From Bacteroidales bacterium (GTDB lineage Bacteria > Bacteroidota > Bacteroidia > Bacteroidales > F082): DNA of 57,564 nt. The notes under the pieces are model-generated. The model did no database searches. It had not been told where the DNA came from and saw nothing but the letters and a program-made list of their open reading frames with translations. The stretch covers positions 1 to 57,564 of the forward strand of contig JAKSMV010000023.1 in NCBI GenBank assembly GCA_024400425.1. The letters are read 5' to 3'. Both the position numbers and the translations under genes were made by a program. Positions 35,380 through 44,435 of this stretch are shown in pieces (within the stretch, counting starts at the first letter, position 1; each line of letters starts with the position of its first letter).

Positions 35380-35822
35380 AATTTCACTTTTGCAATTAGT
35401 TTTCTCAACTTTCCTTCGCCAATGATGGGAGCGTGGGCATCTTCGGGATAGACAATCAGAAACTCGCCTGGCTTCACTTCAAAATAAGTTGATGCAGGTT
35501 CGTCATAGACTGCGAAATCCTTTTCAGCATCGAAAGGATGCATTGGCTCGTGCAAATCGCTCAGGGCTTTCCAACCCACTATCTCATTGCCATTCAGCGG
35601 AATATGAACATCGATATATTGCTGATGGACTTCCAAAACCTGTTTTTCCTTGCTCAATAATGTCGGTTCTGAATTATTGATGAACAACTCATCGCCTTGC
35701 AGTTCTATTCTTCCTAAATCCTTGTTCATCAAATCGTTAGATTTTACATAATCAAACAGTTGCCTGAGCAATGGATGCAAGTTTTCGTAACGGCTGCTAT
35801 CAGTTAATTTGGCTAAGATCAT
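35376..35822 (-). CDS. YhcH/YjgK/YiaL-family protein (NanQ-like)
   Basis: A 148-residue cupin-like protein of the YhcH family. Metal-ligand motifs are visible: HQQYIDVHIPL and the acidic/His run YPEDAHAP. E. coli YhcH (NanQ) lies in the sialic acid operon and is described as a sialic acid anomerase. The start at 35822 (MILAKL) is chosen over an upstream ATG that would overlap the epimerase gene. It sits 16 bases after the epimerase gene. Confidence 0.85.
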   Translation of the reverse strand: MILAKLTDSSRYENLHPLLRQLFDYVKSNDLMNKDLGRIELQGDELFINNSEPTLLSKEKQVLEVHQQYIDVHIPLNGNEIVGWKALSDLHEPMHPFDAEKDFAVYDEPASTYFEVKPGEFLIVYPEDAHAPIIGEGKLRKLIAKVKL

Positions 35823-35838
35823 GTTTTTCAATTTTGGT

Positions 35839-37002
35839 TTATGACAATTTTTCCAATATCTGCCAGCATTGGAACAGGCCTCTTGGCACATGGAAACAAC
35901 CTTTCCATTTGCCGCCTTTCAGTGGCAGCAGCACTTCGCCTTGGCGGTTCAGATAGCCGTACCATTCCGGATATTCAGGGTCGGTGAAATGCGTCCAGAC
36001 ATAATCGTTGACCTTTTCAAACCAATCCAAACATTCCTGATTTCCAGTTAGTTGATAGCCTTTCAGCATCGTGATGAGGGTTTCGATATGCACCCACCAC
36101 AGTTTCTGGTCCCATTCCAGTTTCTCGGGCGGATAACCTTTTCTGTCGAGGAAATAGAAGATGCCGCCGTTTTCTTTGTCCCAGCCGTAATTCACTTCGC
36201 TGAGGGCGATTTTCACAGCCTTGTCAATCAAATCCTTACGGTTCAGGCGCACACCCAAATCCATGATGAACCACATCGCTTCGATGGCGTGGCCCGGATT
36301 GAGCAGACGGCCATTGAAGTTGTCCATCAGTTCGCCATCAATGCCGACATGCTCGACGATGAGACCCAGTTCCGGACGATAAAACACATCCAAAACTTCG
36401 TGCAGGCAGGTGTCGATGGTCTTTTGTAGGAATTCAGGTTCAAGCAGCGACTCGATTTCCAAGGCCACATTGCAGAGAATCATCGGAAGGTCGAAACTTT
36501 TCATCGGACGGGTGCCCGACACGGTCTTGTTCCATTTTCCTTTCGGGTTATCGACTTTTGAAAGTACAATGTCGAAAGTCTTTTTGGCGATGTCGGCATA
36601 TTCCTTGTTGCCTGTGGCGATGCTTAGTTGACCGAAAGCCAAAACCGCAAAAGTATAGGAGAAAATATTGTATGGCTCAACCAATGGATTGCCTTGACGG
36701 TCAAGGGCAAAATACCAGTTGTAATTGCCATCGTGACCGTATCTCTTCAGAAACTCAGCCCCTTGGATGGCGCAATCCAGCCACTCCTGACGCTTTTCCA
36801 CCTTGTTGTATAGGACGGAAAACATCCAGACTTCGCGACCTTGCAGCCAGACGAATTTATCGGTATCAAAAACAGAACCATCGCGGTTGAGGCAAGTGAA
36901 ATAGCCGCCAAACTCCTTATCCTGCGATTTTTCAAGCCAAAACGGAACCACCTTGTCGAGCAGTTCGTGCTTGTATTGTTGAGCTAATTGTTTGAAATCC
37001 AT
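35839..37002 (-). CDS. N-acylglucosamine 2-epimerase (AGE/RenBP family)
   Basis: A 387-residue (alpha/alpha)6-barrel enzyme. Family His residues are present in NPGHAIEAMWF, WWVHIET and CFHVPRGL. It interconverts N-acetylmannosamine and N-acetylglucosamine. In Bacteroides fragilis the same enzyme type (NanE) follows the lyase in sialic acid breakdown, avoiding the phosphorylated NanE route of E. coli. It lies 20 bases after the symporter fusion gene. Confidence 0.88.
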   Translation of the reverse strand: MDFKQLAQQYKHELLDKVVPFWLEKSQDKEFGGYFTCLNRDGSVFDTDKFVWLQGREVWMFSVLYNKVEKRQEWLDCAIQGAEFLKRYGHDGNYNWYFALDRQGNPLVEPYNIFSYTFAVLAFGQLSIATGNKEYADIAKKTFDIVLSKVDNPKGKWNKTVSGTRPMKSFDLPMILCNVALEIESLLEPEFLQKTIDTCLHEVLDVFYRPELGLIVEHVGIDGELMDNFNGRLLNPGHAIEAMWFIMDLGVRLNRKDLIDKAVKIALSEVNYGWDKENGGIFYFLDRKGYPPEKLEWDQKLWWVHIETLITMLKGYQLTGNQECLDWFEKVNDYVWTHFTDPEYPEWYGYLNRQGEVLLPLKGGKWKGCFHVPRGLFQCWQILEKLS

Positions 37003-37022
37003 TGTATATAAAGATTAAATCA

Positions 37023-39653
37023 TTATTCATTTAATTCTTTCCAAGTCAATCCCTTTAAATCCTTGCGGTTGGGCGAAAACAGACTCACAAGATAGCCCAC
37101 CGCCACCGAGACCACCATGCCGATGCAACCGTAAAGCAGCAGGTTGAGGTTGGTGAAATATTTCACGCAGAAGACTGCCACAATGCCGCAAACGAAACCT
37201 GTCAAAGCAGATTTTGCATCAATACGCGGGAAGAAAATGCCCATCAGGAAGAGGCCGCCCAAGCCCGAGGACAGCAAGCCTAAGATTTCCTGGAAGAAAT
37301 CGAGCAGGGAATAAATGCTCCAAGTGGCCATCAGTAAGGCCAAGCCTACGCCGATAATGCCCGAAACCACACAAGCCCAACGCGCCACTTTAAGCATTTC
37401 GTTGTCAGTGGTTTGAGTATGCCAACGCTTGTAGAAATCGACGGAAAAAGCCGTGGCAATGGAATTTATGTTGGATGAAATCGTTGACATGGTGGCGGCA
37501 AAAATGGCCGCAATCAGCAAGCCCGCCACACCTGCAGGCAACTGACTCATCATAAAAAATGGGAATATGGCATCGGTCTTGGTCATGGAGATGTCCAAAT
37601 CGGCCGGATGGGTCTTGAAGAAAGTGTAAAGGCCTGCGCCAATGGCAAAGAAAGCAATGGAAATCACGGCACTCATCACGCCATTGAGCAAGATGCTGTG
37701 CGAGGCGCTTTTTTCGTTTTTCGTGGTCAGGTAACGCTGAATCACTGTCTGGTCGGAGGTGTAGGAAATCAGGTTGTTGGCGATGCCGCCCAAAACGACA
37801 ACCCAAAACGTGGCTTTCGTGAAATCGAAGCTCCAATCGACCAGTTTCAGTTTTTCATCCGCCATGGCAATGTCGACAAAACCGCCAAAACCGCCTTCGG
37901 TGGAGAAAATCAGGTAAGCCGCCGAAACCAAAGCGCCGCCCACCAAAATGATGCCTTGTACCACATCGCCCCAGATAACGGCTTCCACACCGCCCATGGT
38001 GCAGTAAATGATTGTAATCACGCCCATCAAGGCAATGCAGACCCAAATGTTGATGCCCGTCACGGCAGTCAAAGCCAAGGAAGGCAGATAAAGCACAAGC
38101 GCCATTCGGGCCACCATGAAGATGATGAAAACCGCGCTTGCCATCAGGCGGACAGCACCACTGAAACGGCGTTCCAGATATTCGTAGGCCGTGGTCACAT
38201 TCAGTCGCCTGAAAAACGGCAAATAGTATTTGATGACCGGAAAACTCACCAACAAAATGGTGATGAGCATCGGATAATAAGTCCAATTTGTTGCGTAAGC
38301 CTTGGCCGGATAAGCCATATAGGTGATAGCGCTCAGCATGGTAGCGTAAATGCTGATGCCTGCCGCCCACCAAGGAATGCGGCCACCGCCTTTAAAGAAA
38401 TCATCGCCGCCTTTTTCCTTGCGCATGAAATAATAGCCCAAAAGCAACATGCCGAGCAGATAGACAACCAGCACCAACCAATTCAGCCAGCCGAATGACT
38501 TTTTGTTTTCCAACGAGACAAACGAAACCTCATCGGAACGGATGCCAGGTTTGCTTTCGCCTCCAACGACGAGCCAGCCATTTTGATAAGGAACAATCGC
38601 TGCGCCCGCCTTGGCCAATTGCGGAAACGAACCGTTTTCAAACCAAGTATCGGTGAGCGTGTGATACACCAAAACCTTGTCGTTAAAACGATACCAATCA
38701 GCAGGATGCGACATATAATCGTGATGACTTTCACCCAATTTTCCGTTGATGGCTGCCTCAAAAATCTGAGCGTTTACGCCACCGAAGAAAACCAAATGCG
38801 AACCGCCCGAAACAGAACAGACCGCACCTATCAGCGCACGCGGCGCACCATCGGCATCGGCAAGAATGGGAGCCGTTTCCGACCAAAGGCCAGTTTTCAA
38901 ATCAAGGCGCAAGCCGTTGTGATGAACGATGCCTTCGCGACTTTCGGTCGGAGCAGCATAACCGCCTATCAGGTAAAGATTCGGATTGCCGGCATTGCTC
39001 TGAACCGCCATGCAAGGCTGCAAACGGAAGTCGCCAGGAAAATGTGGCATTTCTTCCCAAGATTCACCTTTCAGCAAAGCTTCAACATTAATTTTGAAAA
39101 CTCGGTTTGAGCCAATGCCATCGCTTTGTCCGCCAGCCACATAAATCACATTTTCCGACAGGCAACCAGCCATGTTATCCAAAGCCACAGGCAAAGATGA
39201 CAAGGCTGTAATTTTCAATTCATCACCTTGAAAACTGATGAGTAAAACATCGCCCAGACTATGGTTTCCATCGTTTCCGCCGAGGCAAATCAAACCTTGT
39301 GGTGTGGAGACGCTCACACCGTAGGCCACGGCTTTTGGCAGTTTTCCGATGGATTTCCAGTTTTCGTTGTCCTTGAAAGCGTTTTCAAGGAGATAAATGT
39401 CGTCGTAAAAGACTTTTTCGCCACCATCGGCAGCAGGAACATTTGGAAAATTGCAACCGCCTGCAACGATTATCTTTCCATCAACAACTCCTGCGAAATG
39501 TCCCGAAAGACCTTGCCCGCCACTGACTGACAATGGCGCTAAAGGTTTCAAATCCAGATGATTGAAATCGTGATTTGCTCCAAAAGCAAAAACTGTGATG
39601 AACGGCAATAAAAACATCAGAAGATGTCGTATTGCTTTGGATTTTAAATTCAT
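37023..39653 (-). CDS. Sialic acid mutarotase (Kelch propeller) fused to a sodium:solute symporter
   Basis: An 876-residue fusion. A signal or anchor segment (MNLKSKAIRHLLMFLLPF) leads into a six-bladed Kelch propeller at about 25-370, with repeated GG.. blades such as VAGGCNF, LGGNDGN, VAGGQSDG, IGGYA, FGGVN and VVGGES, related to cyclically permuted NanM mutarotases. From about 385 to the end runs an SSS symporter with about 13 helices. The propeller would sit in the periplasm, convert alpha- to beta-sialic acid and pass it to the transporter. A longer start at 39671 adds six residues. Confidence 0.85.
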   Translation of the reverse strand: MNLKSKAIRHLLMFLLPFITVFAFGANHDFNHLDLKPLAPLSVSGGQGLSGHFAGVVDGKIIVAGGCNFPNVPAADGGEKVFYDDIYLLENAFKDNENWKSIGKLPKAVAYGVSVSTPQGLICLGGNDGNHSLGDVLLISFQGDELKITALSSLPVALDNMAGCLSENVIYVAGGQSDGIGSNRVFKINVEALLKGESWEEMPHFPGDFRLQPCMAVQSNAGNPNLYLIGGYAAPTESREGIVHHNGLRLDLKTGLWSETAPILADADGAPRALIGAVCSVSGGSHLVFFGGVNAQIFEAAINGKLGESHHDYMSHPADWYRFNDKVLVYHTLTDTWFENGSFPQLAKAGAAIVPYQNGWLVVGGESKPGIRSDEVSFVSLENKKSFGWLNWLVLVVYLLGMLLLGYYFMRKEKGGDDFFKGGGRIPWWAAGISIYATMLSAITYMAYPAKAYATNWTYYPMLITILLVSFPVIKYYLPFFRRLNVTTAYEYLERRFSGAVRLMASAVFIIFMVARMALVLYLPSLALTAVTGINIWVCIALMGVITIIYCTMGGVEAVIWGDVVQGIILVGGALVSAAYLIFSTEGGFGGFVDIAMADEKLKLVDWSFDFTKATFWVVVLGGIANNLISYTSDQTVIQRYLTTKNEKSASHSILLNGVMSAVISIAFFAIGAGLYTFFKTHPADLDISMTKTDAIFPFFMMSQLPAGVAGLLIAAIFAATMSTISSNINSIATAFSVDFYKRWHTQTTDNEMLKVARWACVVSGIIGVGLALLMATWSIYSLLDFFQEILGLLSSGLGGLFLMGIFFPRIDAKSALTGFVCGIVAVFCVKYFTNLNLLLYGCIGMVVSVAVGYLVSLFSPNRKDLKGLTWKELNE

Positions 39654-39713
39654 TTTCTCTTTATGCGACATCTTCTGAGTTGTTTAAATGTTGATAATCA
39701 GTTATTAAGCGAC

Positions 39714-40292
39714 TTATTCTTCAATGGTTTCAGCAGGGACGGTGAAATCGAAGATAGCGGTAAATTCATAGTTGCCAAGTTCAGCAGCTTTAAATACGAT
39801 GCCATATTCACCAGGTTGAAGTTCGGTCGTAATCAAATATGCGTAGTCGGAAATTTTTTCCCAAGTAAACGGATCACGCTCGTAAGATGTCGTATTAATG
39901 CCCATTATGGTCGTTCCTTCCACATAAACACGCTTTTTCTTTTCAACATTAAGCGGAATGATGAGCATGTTGTCTGGGGTCATCGACTTGACAAAAGGTT
40001 CATATTTTCCCCATGCAAATCTGACGTTTTCTTTGTTTGGATCGCAAACCATCAAAAAAGTTCCTGTGAATGGATTTTCAGATGTTGTACCTTTGTATTC
40101 ATATTGTTTCTTGCCGATTTCAAAGCCAAAAAAACTAGAACCTGAATTCACAGACTTTCCGCTAGTGTTTGAAATGGGCAAATACTCATCGCCATTGACT
40201 GCATAAAGACCGGGTTTCAATTCTTTTTCCTGTGCGAAAATGTTCATTGAGAACAGAGCCAAAAACAAGGCTGCAAAAATACTTTTTTTCAT
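39714..40292 (-). CDS. Secreted protein of unknown function in the sialic acid operon
   Basis: A 192-residue protein with a signal peptide (MKKSIFAALFLALFSMNIFAQ) and a beta-rich mature part without recognised motifs. It starts 22 bases after the nanA stop and precedes the mutarotase-symporter gene, so it is co-transcribed with them. Size and fold suggest a small periplasmic or surface binding protein, but I do not recognise a family. Confidence 0.6.
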   Translation of the reverse strand: MKKSIFAALFLALFSMNIFAQEKELKPGLYAVNGDEYLPISNTSGKSVNSGSSFFGFEIGKKQYEYKGTTSENPFTGTFLMVCDPNKENVRFAWGKYEPFVKSMTPDNMLIIPLNVEKKKRVYVEGTTIMGINTTSYERDPFTWEKISDYAYLITTELQPGEYGIVFKAAELGNYEFTAIFDFTVPAETIEE

Positions 40293-40314
40293 TGTTAATT
40301 AGTGTTTTGTAAAT

Positions 40315-41229
40315 TTATTGATTGCATTTATTGAAGAAATCAATGGCTTCAAGTTCCTGTTTCATAGCCTTTTCCTCTTCATCAGTCATGTTTTGGAATG
40401 GCGTGCGGTTCAGGCCCAAATCCAAGCCCAGAAGTTTCATGATACGTTTGCCAGCCACGATGTTGCCGCGGTAATGGCAAATCACATTAATCACATCTTG
40501 GGCGTAGTTCTGCAACTCCCTCGCCTTGGCCAAATCGCCGTTTTTCCAAGCCTCGATGATGCCAACCAAGCAACGTCCGTTGTAGTTGGAAGTGCCGCAA
40601 ATGCCACCTTGCGTTCCGCACATTTCCAACGAAGCCAGAATGGTCTCGTCCTGACCGTGAAGCATATCGAAACGGCCATTCTTGTAAAGCATGCACTGGT
40701 TGAACTCATACAAACTCTCAAACGTGTACTTCACGCCGGCAAAATTCGCGATGCGGCCATCGACGTCTTCCAGAAACTTCACCATAGGCAGATAGGCATT
40801 GTTGAAAGCAGGAATGTGATAGTAATAGAACGGCAGTTCGGGTGCGCCGCAAGCGATTTCCTCGCAATATTTCACCAATTCCTCCACGCGGTTGATTTTC
40901 GGGAAAGGCGTAGCCATGGCGCCAATGCCCCAGGCACCGATTTCCTGAGCGTGTTCGGCCAGCATCTTGCTGTTGCGGGCGCAGCAACTGCCCACATGTA
41001 CGATGACCTTGAAGCCTTCGGGCGCAGCTTTCACCCAAGTCTCGGCCAACTTCATGCGCTCGTCTTCGGTGAGCATGTAACCCTCTCCCGATGAACCATT
41101 TACGAAAACACCTTTCAGTCCGTTGCGCTGCAACAAAGCGGCATATTCGGGAATAATATCGTAATTCACGTCTCCATTTTCCTTGAAAGGAGTAAACGGA
41201 GCATCTATCAAACCTATGATTTTCTGCAT
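40315..41229 (-). CDS. nanA: N-acetylneuraminate lyase
   Basis: A 304-residue class I aldolase of the DHDPS/NAL family that splits sialic acid into N-acetylmannosamine and pyruvate. Visible are the substrate loop GSSGEG, the catalytic Tyr in YYYHIPAF and the Schiff-base Lys in AGVKYT. The order lyase, symporter and AGE epimerase supports sialic acid over lysine synthesis. The start at 41229 fits the promoter at 41256-41263; longer upstream starts are rejected. Confidence 0.92.
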   Translation of the reverse strand: MQKIIGLIDAPFTPFKENGDVNYDIIPEYAALLQRNGLKGVFVNGSSGEGYMLTEDERMKLAETWVKAAPEGFKVIVHVGSCCARNSKMLAEHAQEIGAWGIGAMATPFPKINRVEELVKYCEEIACGAPELPFYYYHIPAFNNAYLPMVKFLEDVDGRIANFAGVKYTFESLYEFNQCMLYKNGRFDMLHGQDETILASLEMCGTQGGICGTSNYNGRCLVGIIEAWKNGDLAKARELQNYAQDVINVICHYRGNIVAGKRIMKLLGLDLGLNRTPFQNMTDEEEKAMKQELEAIDFFNKCNQ

Positions 41230-41255
41230 GATTTTGTCTTTTTGAAATTTTCGGG

Positions 41256-41263
41256 CAAAGATA
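41256..41263 (-). promoter_or_regulatory. Promoter -7 element of the sialic acid operon
   Basis: On the minus strand it reads TATCTTTG, 26 bases before the nanA start codon. It lies back to back with the promoter of the O-acetylesterase gene, so one regulator could control both. Confidence 0.5.
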
Positions 41264-41274
41264 TGGCTTTTCCG

Positions 41275-41303
41275 TTTGGAAAAAGAAATATTCCGTAATA
41301 TTG
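41275..41303 (+). promoter_or_regulatory. Candidate promoter of the O-acetylesterase gene
   Basis: TTTG (41275-41278), a 17-base spacer and TAATATTG (41296-41303), one mismatch from TAnnTTTG, 20 bases before the start codon. Confidence 0.4.
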
Positions 41304-41323
41304 CACAAGCAAATTTCATCGAC

Positions 41324-43441
41324 ATGAGAAAACTGTGTCTAATCATCGTTTTATTGTTGCCTTTGCTGCTGAAGGCGCAACCCGTGAAAGTGGCTTGCGT
41401 GGGCAACAGCGTCACCTTTGGCTATGGCTTGGAAAATCCTGAAAAGGAAAGTTATCCAGTTCAGTTGCAGCAACTTTTGGGCGAAAACTATTTGGTGAAA
41501 AACTTCGGAAAAAGCGGAGCCACGCTTTTAAGGAAAGGCCACAGACCTTACAACGAGCAGGAGGAATACAAAAACGCCATCGCCTTTGCAGGCGACATTG
41601 TCGTCATTCACCTTGGCCTTAACGACACCGACCCTCGCGATTGGCCGAATTATGGCGATGATTTCATCAAAGACTATATGGCTTTGATTCAGGATTTTAG
41701 GACGGCAAATCCGAACTGTAAAATCTATATTTGCCGCATGACACCTATCGGTCACAACCATTGGCGCTTTAAGTCGGGGACAAGAGATTGGTATTGGAAA
41801 ATCCAGCATTGCATCGAAGTCGTGACTGAACAAACTGACTGCCAACTGATTGATTTGCAGGAAATACTTTATCATCGCCCTGACCTTTTCCCCGATGCCT
41901 TGCATCCTACTAAAGAAGGTGCGGGCATCATTGCGCGGCAAGTCTATCAAGCCATCACGGGCGATTTTGGCGGCCTGCAAATGCCTGATTTCTATTCCGA
42001 TAACATGGTCTTGCAACGCGACATCCCACTGACCATCAGCGGAAAAGCTAATGCCGGCGACCAAATTTCGGTGTTGTTGCGCCAACCCGAAAAACGGAAA
42101 GCGAAGGAAATCCAAACGCAACTAGCCACAGCAGGCAATGATGGTCGCTGGAGCGTAACGCTCAACCCAATGGCCGCTGGAACAAACTACACTTTGACGG
42201 TTCGGAGTCAATCGCCCGCTTCGAAAAAATCTGCGGGCAGTGAAATCACCTACAAAAACATCGCTTTCGGCGAAGTGTGGCTTTGCTCGGGCCAATCGAA
42301 CATGGTTTTTCGTGTCGATCAAAGCATTGAAGATGAGCAAAATGAAATCAAGAATTATCTTGCCACAAATCCCGACATCCGCCTTTTCAATGAAAAATGC
42401 AATTGGCTGACCAACGATTACGAATGGCCTGAAACGGCTTTGGATTCCGTCAACCGGCTGATGCACTTTGCACCTGCCAAATGGGAGATGTGCAACGGGC
42501 AAAACACCACGGAGTTTTCCGCCGTGGCTTTTCAATTCGGCAAAATGCTTTCCGACAGTCTGAATGTTCCCATCGGATTGATTCTGAATGCCGTAGGCGG
42601 TTCTCCTACCGAATCATGGATTGACCGCAAGACCTTGGAATTTGAATTTCCCGACATGCTTTACAATTGGAAAGACAGCGATTTCATCCAGCAATGGGTG
42701 CGCGACCGCGCCAAAAAGAACATTGCCAAATCGGCAACCAAGTTGCAACGCCATCCTTACGAGCCTTGCTATCTGTTCGAGTCGGGCATTTTACCGCTGC
42801 AAGGATGCGCCATCAAGGGCGTGATTTGGTATCAGGGTGAATCGAATGCACACAACATTGAGACGCACGAAAAACTGTTTCCGCTTTTGGTGCAAAGCTG
42901 GCGTAATTGTTTTGGCGATAATTTGCCTTTCTATTTCGTGCAACTGTCGAGTCACGACAGACCGAGTTGGCCGGCTTTCCGCAACAGTCAGCGGTTGTTA
43001 ATGAGCAAGTTGGAAAATACGGGCATGGCGGTTTGCAGCGATTTCGGCGACAAATACGATGTGCATCCACGCCACAAGAAAGCCGTCGGACAACGCCTCG
43101 CACGCTGGGCCTTGCACGATTTGTATGGCTTGGATGTGGTTCCGTCAGGACCGCTTTTCAAATCCATCGAAACGAAAGGCAACGCCATTTTCGTTAGTTT
43201 CGACTACGCAGAAGGCCTTCACGCAAACGACGGCAAAGCCTTGCGCACTTTCGAGATTGCCGAACAGGAAGGTCAGTTTGTTCCCGCAAATGCGGAAATT
43301 ATTGGAAATCAGGTGAAAGTCTGGAACGACAGCATCCAAAATCCACGCTTCGTGCGTTACGGTTGGCAACCCACCACCGATGCCAATCTGGTCAATGGCG
43401 ATGGATTGCCGGCTTCGACGTTTGGAGTAGGTTCATGGTAG
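41324..43441 (+). CDS. Two-domain sialate O-acetylesterase
   Basis: A 705-residue secreted esterase with signal peptide MRKLCLIIVLLLPLLLKAQ. Domain 1 (about 20-220) is an SGNH/GDSL hydrolase: GNSVTFGYG with Ser29, HLGLNDTD and DALHPTKEG. Domain 2 (about 230-700) is a sialic acid-specific acetylesterase: WLCSGQSNM, IWYQGESNAHN and DVHPRHK. It removes O-acetyl groups so that sialic acid can be released and degraded. From memory, NanS of Tannerella forsythia also has two catalytic domains. It is divergent from nanA and ends two bases before the menA stop. Confidence 0.87.
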   Translation: MRKLCLIIVLLLPLLLKAQPVKVACVGNSVTFGYGLENPEKESYPVQLQQLLGENYLVKNFGKSGATLLRKGHRPYNEQEEYKNAIAFAGDIVVIHLGLNDTDPRDWPNYGDDFIKDYMALIQDFRTANPNCKIYICRMTPIGHNHWRFKSGTRDWYWKIQHCIEVVTEQTDCQLIDLQEILYHRPDLFPDALHPTKEGAGIIARQVYQAITGDFGGLQMPDFYSDNMVLQRDIPLTISGKANAGDQISVLLRQPEKRKAKEIQTQLATAGNDGRWSVTLNPMAAGTNYTLTVRSQSPASKKSAGSEITYKNIAFGEVWLCSGQSNMVFRVDQSIEDEQNEIKNYLATNPDIRLFNEKCNWLTNDYEWPETALDSVNRLMHFAPAKWEMCNGQNTTEFSAVAFQFGKMLSDSLNVPIGLILNAVGGSPTESWIDRKTLEFEFPDMLYNWKDSDFIQQWVRDRAKKNIAKSATKLQRHPYEPCYLFESGILPLQGCAIKGVIWYQGESNAHNIETHEKLFPLLVQSWRNCFGDNLPFYFVQLSSHDRPSWPAFRNSQRLLMSKLENTGMAVCSDFGDKYDVHPRHKKAVGQRLARWALHDLYGLDVVPSGPLFKSIETKGNAIFVSFDYAEGLHANDGKALRTFEIAEQEGQFVPANAEIIGNQVKVWNDSIQNPRFVRYGWQPTTDANLVNGDGLPASTFGVGSW

Positions 43442-43442
43442 A

Positions 43443-44345
43443 TTAGAACAGCAAGGTAATCCCGAAAACCATGGTCAGCAAGAATGTATTGACCACCTGT
43501 TTTGGAAGCATGGGGTCGAGTTGCGTGGGTTTCGTTTTCTTGATTTGGACCAAATCTTTGGCAAAAAGTGGGGCAAGCAGCCAGAAGGCATAGCAATAAA
43601 ACCGCAAGTGCTTGACGATGCAAAACAGCGTCAGCATGGTAAAACTTCCTATTATTAACAATAGGTGATAGACGAAGGCACGTTGCAGTCCAATCTTCAC
43701 CACGAGGCTGTTCTTGCCCGAAGCTCGGTCGTTTTCGAAGTCGCGCATGTTGTTGATGTTGAGCACGGCATTCGACATGAAGCCCATGGCCGAAGCGGGT
43801 AGTAAAATGTTGAAATCGAGGTTCTTGGTGGATAGATAATAAGTCCCGAAAACTGCGGCCCAGCCAAAAAAGATGAAGCAGAACAAGTCGCCGAGGCCAC
43901 GGTAGCCATAGGGGCGTTTGCCCAACGTATAAAGTAAGGCGGCCAAGATGGCAGCGATGCCCAAAATGGCAAAGATGGCTAAATCCACAAGACTATGGTT
44001 TGTAAGGAAGACCGACAGCAGCAGTAAGCCGCCCGAAAAAAGGCAAGACAAACCTGTGAAGACAATGCCGAGTTTCATCTCTTTTTCGCTTATCGAACCG
44101 CTTTGCAACTCGCGTTGTGGACCTTTGCGTTGGGCGTTGTCGGTGCCTTTCTTGTAGTCGCCAAGGTCGTTGGCAAGGTTGGAGAGAATTTGAAGCAGTA
44201 TGGCGGTAGAGGCGCAAAGGACGAGGGCAAAGTAGTTGCAATTTCCTTCAGCGATAGATAGGAAACCGCCCATCAGCACACCTGAAAATGAGAGCAGCAC
44301 CGTCCGCGGACGGGCTGCCCTTATCCATGTCTTTAGTTTTGCCAT
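43443..44345 (-). CDS. menA: 1,4-dihydroxy-2-naphthoate polyprenyltransferase
   Basis: A 300-residue UbiA-family membrane enzyme with about nine helices. The two Asp-rich motifs are NLANDLGDYKKGTDN and NNMRDFENDRASGK, which bind the prenyl diphosphate through magnesium. It prenylates 1,4-dihydroxy-2-naphthoate in menaquinone synthesis, consistent with respiration or anaerobic fumarate reduction. The gene is convergent with the O-acetylesterase gene. Confidence 0.9.
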   Translation of the reverse strand: MAKLKTWIRAARPRTVLLSFSGVLMGGFLSIAEGNCNYFALVLCASTAILLQILSNLANDLGDYKKGTDNAQRKGPQRELQSGSISEKEMKLGIVFTGLSCLFSGGLLLLSVFLTNHSLVDLAIFAILGIAAILAALLYTLGKRPYGYRGLGDLFCFIFFGWAAVFGTYYLSTKNLDFNILLPASAMGFMSNAVLNINNMRDFENDRASGKNSLVVKIGLQRAFVYHLLLIIGSFTMLTLFCIVKHLRFYCYAFWLLAPLFAKDLVQIKKTKPTQLDPMLPKQVVNTFLLTMVFGITLLF

Positions 44346-44394
44346 GATGCTTTTTTGAAAGATGAACTATGACCAGTGACTGATACCGTAAGGC

Positions 44395-44420
44395 GGTCAT
44401 AGTCAATGGTCATAGTCAAT
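44395..44420. repeat. Two tandem copies of a 13-base repeat
   Basis: GGTCATAGTCAAT occurs twice without spacer in the 90-base gap between the helicase and menA genes. An inverted partial copy (ACTATGACC) at about 44368-44376 can pair with it to form a nine-base stem upstream of menA. Confidence 0.6.
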
Positions 44421-44435
44421 GGTAAAAAAACAAAC

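Noticed and set aside
41230..41415. Longer N-terminus for the sialic acid lyase
   Set aside because: It would cross the predicted promoter and overlap the divergent esterase gene, and the family starts at MQKIIGLIDAPFTPF.
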